From contig DWYZ01000213.1 of the NCBI GenBank assembly GCA_019118425.1, positions 1-39,916 of the forward strand: 39,916 nucleotides of DNA. Reading direction: 5' to 3'. Shown piece after piece: positions 35,780-39,916 of the stretch (position 1 is the first letter of the stretch; the number at the start of each line of letters is the position of its first letter). This stretch comes from Candidatus Blautia faecavium. GTDB taxonomy: Bacteria; Bacillota; Clostridia; Lachnospirales; Lachnospiraceae. A model generated the notes under the pieces. The model did no database searches, was not told the origin of the DNA, and saw only the letters and a program-made list of their open reading frames with translations. The position numbers and the translations under genes were made by a program.

Positions 35780-35936
35780 ACCACGCACCTGCTGCGTGGT
35801 TACGGGCCAGTATGATTCAACAGGCAATTTGGCTAAAGCGAAGCGAACTTTAAATGCCAAGTTGCCTTGTTACTGGTCACCGTGTGACCAGTAACAAAGG
35901 AAAAATAATTATTATATGTCAGGTCACTGTGTGACC
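35780..35936. repeat. Composite palindromic repeat, full copy (A-B-C order) plus a small extra hairpin
   Basis: Module A: ACCACGCA/TGCGTGGT (35780-35800), followed by TACGGGCC. Module B: GGCAATTTGGC/GCCAAGTTGCC (35823-35866). Module C: perfect 14-bp arms TTGTTACTGGTCAC and complement with loop CGT (35867-35897). A further mini copy GGTCAC-TGT-GTGACC lies at 35922-35936. It is inverted relative to the 30211 copy. It lies between the divergent rpsT and gpr genes. Confidence 0.9.
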
Positions 35937-35972
35937 GGCAGCGAAGAACAAATGTATCTTGGAGGGCAAAAC

Positions 35973-36881
35973 ATGTTGGGAAATTACAGGATCAGAACGG
36001 ATCTTGCTCTGGAGGCAACAGAGCGCTTCACTGAGGAAAATGTGGAGATCAGAGGGGTGGAAGTAAAGGAAGAATACGACAAAGAAAAAGATATCCGCAC
36101 CACTGTGGTAAAAATAAAAACAGAAAACGGAGCCAGAGCCATGGGCAGGCCTCAGGGAAATTATATCACCATCGAAGCTCCGAACCTTTCCATTCCGGAC
36201 GAGGATTACCACAGAGAGGTTTCCGAAGAGATCGCCAGACATCTGCGCCAGCTCATTGACCTGAAAAAGGAACAATCCATCCTTGTGGTAGGGCTTGGAA
36301 ATACCGCCATCACCTCCGACTCTCTTGGACCTCACGTCGTAGAAAATCTCCGCATGACCCGCCATATCATACGGGAATATGGCCTGAAAGGCATGGGGGA
36401 AGAAAAGATGCACCGTACAAGCGGCATTATCCCCGGTGTTATGGCCCAGACAGGGATGGAGACCTCGGAGATCGTACAGGGCGTTGTGAACGAAACCCAG
36501 CCAGATGTGGTGATCGCCATTGATGCCCTGGCCGCGCGGAGCACCAGAAGACTGAACCGAACCATCCAGATCACAGATACCGGCATCCATCCCGGTTCCG
36601 GGGTAGGAAACCACAGGAACGGACTTACCGAAGACAACCTGCAGGTCAAAGTGATCGGCATCGGCGTGCCCACCGTGGTAGACGCGGCCACCATTGTCCA
36701 CGATTCCATGGCCCACCTTCTGGATGCCCTGGACGAAGCAGAGCAGAAAGAATTTCTGGAAGAGATGATCTCTCCCCACCTGCACAGTATGTTCGTCACT
36801 CCTAAAGATGTGGATGAGACGGTAAAATATTTAAGCTTTACCATATCGGAAGGTTTAAATATGGCTTTCTCCTCTGTCTAA
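35973..36881 (+). CDS. gpr: Spore germination protease GPR
   Basis: The protease that degrades small acid-soluble spore proteins at germination; it is made in the forespore as an inactive zymogen. The 302 residues begin MLGNYRIRTDLALEA, matching the conserved IRTDLA(V/L)E segment, with LVVGLGNTAITSDSLGP and VIAIDALAARS, regions that carry the active-site aspartates, and GIHPGSGVGNHR. The frame opens 57 bases upstream, inside a repeat hairpin; I choose the ATG at 35973, which has GGAGGG seven bases before it. The only intact plus-strand gene here. The nearby space is taken by repeats, so I could not place a sigma-G promoter. Confidence 0.95.
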   Translation: MLGNYRIRTDLALEATERFTEENVEIRGVEVKEEYDKEKDIRTTVVKIKTENGARAMGRPQGNYITIEAPNLSIPDEDYHREVSEEIARHLRQLIDLKKEQSILVVGLGNTAITSDSLGPHVVENLRMTRHIIREYGLKGMGEEKMHRTSGIIPGVMAQTGMETSEIVQGVVNETQPDVVIAIDALAARSTRRLNRTIQITDTGIHPGSGVGNHRNGLTEDNLQVKVIGIGVPTVVDAATIVHDSMAHLLDALDEAEQKEFLEEMISPHLHSMFVTPKDVDETVKYLSFTISEGLNMAFSSV

Positions 36882-36882
36882 G

Positions 36883-36915
36883 CCTAGTGTACCGGCACGT
36901 TCATATCCACGCTAG
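36883..36915. repeat. Palindromic repeat D, half copy 2
   Basis: CCTAGTGTACCGGCACGTTC then ATATCCACGCTAGC aligns with 10759-10792. It lies in the short gap between the converging gpr and holA genes and may form a weak stem (CTAG...CTAG ends). Confidence 0.6.
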
Positions 36916-36917
36916 CT

Positions 36918-37925
36918 TTAAAAACGGGCGGTTTCTTCCTTTCCTTTTCGGGAACTATATTTTACGATCAAAAGTTCTACGCTTAACACGTCTCCCAGCC
37001 GTCCTGTTTTTACTGCCTCCTCGGCATCCACGAAATCCCGGATCGCCGCCTCAAGTTCCTTTTCTTTATAGGCTCTGGCACACGCCTCCGCATTGCGCAC
37101 AGCGAAAGCCGGAATGCCGAGTCTGGCGGCGATCTCATTTTGGGAGACTCCTTCCCCTGCCATTTGTTTTACCAAAAGGAGCTGACGGTACTGCCGCGCC
37201 AATAAAAACAGGATACGCATAGGCGGTTCCCTTAGCGTAAGCAGATCATAGTACAGCTTAAGGGCTCTCTCCTGTTTTTGTTCCGTCACTGCCCGGACCA
37301 TATCGAAGATCCGGTTTGCCGTTTGGGTGGTGCACACCGCTTCAATATCCTCCCTGGAAACAATATTCCGGTCTCCTGTGTAGGTGATCAATTTTTCCAG
37401 CTCCATACGCAGGTTTCCCATATCCGTACCTGCCTTATCTAAGAGCAGCTCCATATCTCCCCTGGTGATCTTTTTGCCTTCTTTTCCCAAGAGCCCTGCC
37501 GCCCACTGCATCAATGTTTTTTCATCCTGGCGGACGAACTCTGTCACCCTTCCGCAGTTTTTTACTGCTTTATACATGCGGCTTCGTTTATCCACTTCAG
37601 ACTCGCAGAAGATCAGCCGCACATAGTCCGGCAGATTTTTCATATAGTCTGCAAGCTCATCACATTTATTCTTAAAAAACCCTGAATCCTCCACCAACAC
37701 CACTCTATAGTCGGCAAAAAAGGGCATTGTCTCACAAAAATCTATTACAGCCTTTACATCGATCCCTTTTCCTTCGTACTGGCTGTAATTCATCGTGTCC
37801 CCCTCTGGATTCAGAGCCCGGATCAGGTTCTGTTTATACTGCTGCTTTAAATACGCTTCTTCTCCGTAAAGGAGGTACGCGCTTTTAAAATTACCTGTTT
37901 TGATATCTTCCTGTATACTCTTCAA
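36918..37925 (-). CDS. holA: DNA polymerase III delta subunit
   Basis: The clamp-loader subunit that opens the beta sliding clamp. The 335-residue length is normal. N-terminal AYLLYGEEAYLKQQYKQ is the family start, with VVLVEDSGFF and the domain III helices toward the C-terminus (MRILFLLARQYRQLLLVKQM). The TTG start at 37925 has AGGAG nine bases upstream. It follows the truncated comEC by 76 bases, the usual comEC-holA order in Firmicutes. Confidence 0.95.
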   Translation of the reverse strand: MKSIQEDIKTGNFKSAYLLYGEEAYLKQQYKQNLIRALNPEGDTMNYSQYEGKGIDVKAVIDFCETMPFFADYRVVLVEDSGFFKNKCDELADYMKNLPDYVRLIFCESEVDKRSRMYKAVKNCGRVTEFVRQDEKTLMQWAAGLLGKEGKKITRGDMELLLDKAGTDMGNLRMELEKLITYTGDRNIVSREDIEAVCTTQTANRIFDMVRAVTEQKQERALKLYYDLLTLREPPMRILFLLARQYRQLLLVKQMAGEGVSQNEIAARLGIPAFAVRNAEACARAYKEKELEAAIRDFVDAEEAVKTGRLGDVLSVELLIVKYSSRKGKEETARF

Positions 37926-38001
37926 GTTTCTTTACTCCTGTCCCTAGTATAAGCCATAGCTTTTCTTACACCATATCATAAAATCTTCCAAAGGAAAAGC
38001 C

Positions 38002-39627
38002 TTACTCTTTTACAAATCTTTCTATAAAAATCATTTTTTCTTTTACTTTTATGGTGATCGCCCCGTTTTTCATGGTATACTCCACCTGGCAGCCTGCGTT
38101 TTCCAGCCGTTCTATCGTTTCCGGAGACGGATGCCCGTAGGTATTGGAATCCGAGCAGGAGATCACGCCTATCTTCGGCCGGAGTTTTTCTAAAAAGACT
38201 TCACTGGTTGAATACCGCGAACCATGATGGCCTACCTTCAAAAAATCAACTATCCCGATATATGGGAGAAGCTTTTTTTCTCTTTCCTCCCCAATGTCTC
38301 CGGTAAACAATCCTTTAAATTCCCCGTAGCGCAGCAGCAATACCATCCCATTTTCGTTGCTGTCTTCTTCCCCGTCCCCCAGGGGAGCTAAAACAGAAAA
38401 TTCTGCTCTTCCTCCACGAAACAGATCTCCCCTGTCCACATGAAACACCTCTGCCCCTGCCGAAAGAGCAAGTGTTTCCAGGTCTTTATGTGCTCCCGGC
38501 CTTTCCTTCCACTTTGGCAGGAACAATCGTTTTACCCTCACAGTGGTCAGGCCGTCTCTGCTGTACTCTAGGATCTGCCTCACACCGCTTATATGGTCGT
38601 CATCCGTATGGGAGATAAAAATTCCGTCTATATGGGAAATCCCCTGGCTTTTTAAATAGGGAAGGATCTGATACTGTCCCACATCCGACTTATTGCTGCT
38701 TCCCCCATCCACTAAAAAGCAATATCCCTCCGGCGTTTCCACGACAATCCCGTCCCCCTGCCCCACATCCAGACAGGTTATTTTCAGGCTGTCTAAAGGA
38801 TGCCAGCCAAGAATACCCGCTCCCGCTGCCATGGCAAAAAGACAGACTGCTTTTATCAGTATTTTTCCCCGCTGTTTCTTCTCCTCTTTTTTCTTCTCAA
38901 GCTTCCAAAGGCCAAACAATGCCGCCCCAAGAAGCCCATAGTAGATTACGATCTGCCACACCTTCGGCACTCCGCCGATCCAGGTGCAAAGAGGAAGCCT
39001 TCCTGCCAGAGCGCAAAGTTTCTCATACACAATCAAAAGAATTCTCCCGGGGAGTACTATAAACCAGGCAAGGGGAAGACATACAAGTCCGGCAAGTATC
39101 CCGGCCGCGCCACAGGCAAGGACCACTCCCACTGTGGGCAGCACAAGAAGGTTTAAAAGAATGCCGGCAAGGGATACCTCTCCATAAAACCATAACAGTA
39201 CAGGAAGCGTAAAAAGCTGCACCGCAAAAGAAGAAAGAAAGGTCTGTACAGTTTTATTATTCGTCCCTGACGCTTTTAAAAGAACAGGAGCCACCGCTCC
39301 CAACCCCACTACCGCGCCAAAAGACAGAAGAAAACTGCTGTTATACAGACAGGCTGGAGAATCCAGAAGAACCAGGACAGCCGAAAGAGCCAGAGCAGTG
39401 TGCATGTCGTAGCATCTTCCCAGAAGCTGCGCTCCCACAGAAAGCAGAAACATACATACCGCCCGCATGGTGGACACACTTCCCCCTGTCATGATCCCGT
39501 ATCCCAGCATTATTATAAGAGAGATCATGCCGGAGGGCCAAATGCCAAGGCATGCCTTTTTTAAAAGCTTATACAGCCCCATCCCCAGAAGGCTGATGTG
39601 CAGGCCGGAAATAATTTTCGGCACCAC
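38002..39627 (-). pseudogene. comEC: ComEC/Rec2 competence channel, N-terminally truncated
   Basis: ComEC forms the membrane pore for single-stranded DNA during transformation. What remains (about 541 codons) starts in the middle of the competence domain at ISGLHISLLGMGLYKLL, has several membrane helices, then the metallo-beta-lactamase-like domain: CLDVGQGDGIVVET, LVDGGSS and the metal site SHTDDDH. Intact proteins are usually about 750 residues, so roughly the first 220 are missing. The break falls right before the ISGLH motif, next to IS-like sequence that has no comEC reading frame. A GTG in the junction could start a shortened protein, but no ribosome site is convincing. Confidence 0.85.
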
Positions 39628-39916
39628 TTAAAAAGTGGAAATAGCCATTTTACAGGCTTTACACACAATACACATCTATTTTTGATAATGTGTTCTATGT
39701 AGAACCAGCGTAAAATGGCTATTTCAACACCGTTTACATATGTAGATAATGTATGCCTTTTTGATTATCAATGGCGTAATCAAATGCATTTGCAGATTGC
39801 CAGCCTAAACGGCCACCTGTGCCATATTTGGCGGCCAGCCTGTGACTTAAATGGCGGTCAGCCAAGGACACATTAAGCGGCCAAAATTTCCAGTTATAAT
39901 ATAAGCATCTCCTGTT
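39618..39916. mobile_element. End of an insertion sequence interrupting comEC, incomplete at the right edge
   Basis: Non-coding sequence begins where comEC homology stops. It holds a long inverted repeat (GTGGAAATAGCCATTTTAC at 39635-39653 and its near-exact complement at 39710-39728), a nested ACACAT/ATGTGT stem, and a set of direct repeats with core GCGGCCA at 39809, 39831, 39854 and 39877. A TATAAT sits at 39895-39900, near the edge. Iterated sites inside an end suggest an IS21-like transposase-binding array, but no transposase is visible, so the family is uncertain. Confidence 0.55.

Noticed and set aside
35898-35972. A sigma-G type promoter for gpr.
   Set aside because: The AT-rich stretch at 35901-35919 has no convincing pair of spaced boxes, so I did not call it.
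35919-36785. A 288-codon minus-strand open frame opposite gpr.
   Set aside because: Gpr is unmistakable on the plus strand; the antisense frame has no family features and is rich in His/Cys/Phe as expected of a shadow.

Overview
The window looks like the chromosome of a spore-forming, mid-GC Clostridia species, most likely a Lachnospiraceae member. The evidence is the sporulation genes spoIIP and gpr, a cdaA-cdaR operon, a Lachnospiraceae-type Rpn/PD-(D/E)XK transposase remnant, and wall enzymes with choline-binding-like repeats. I infer this from gene content and protein style, not from a database search. Except for gpr and one transposase remnant, every gene is on the minus strand, so the biology reads from right to left.

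Left region (1-11.9 kb): an envelope polysaccharide locus. rmlB has its own promoter. After 250 bp come ten genes, mostly closely spaced: an ATP-grasp/PLP-enzyme fusion, a second ATP-grasp enzyme, two overlapping SMR/EamA-type half transporters, an ArnC/GtrB-like glycosyltransferase, the aminotransferase rffA, a D,D-carboxypeptidase, rmlA, rmlC, and the Wzm/Wzt-type exporter (wzt runs off the left edge). RmlA, RmlB and RffA would make a dTDP-4-amino-4,6-dideoxyhexose. The glycosyltransferase could load a sugar on undecaprenyl phosphate, and the SMR pair could flip it. The two ATP-grasp proteins are candidates for joining an amino acid to the sugar amine. This is the best candidate in the window for an undescribed system.

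Middle-left (12-18.9 kb): three secreted wall enzymes (amidase_3, GH25 lysozyme, YkuD L,D-transpeptidase), all carrying many aromatic wall-binding repeats. Between lysozyme and transpeptidase lies a scar of two gene remnants (aldo/keto reductase and Rpn transposase).

Middle (18.9-27.3 kb): a c-di-AMP operon (two unknown membrane proteins, cdaA, cdaR, an HPr), then comF, recD2 and a solitary mreB-like gene.

Right (27.3-39.9 kb): uvrA, hemW, a small lipoprotein, lepA, spoIIP, rpsT, gpr (plus strand), holA and comEC. This is a familiar Clostridia gene order. comEC has lost its N-terminal part at a junction with what looks like the end of an insertion sequence, which continues past the right edge.

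Several families of short palindromic intergenic repeats are scattered through the window. One is a modular composite of three hairpins with five full or partial copies between 26.2 and 36.0 kb. Another is a two-hairpin element with three copies. I saw no rRNA, tRNA or CRISPR array.
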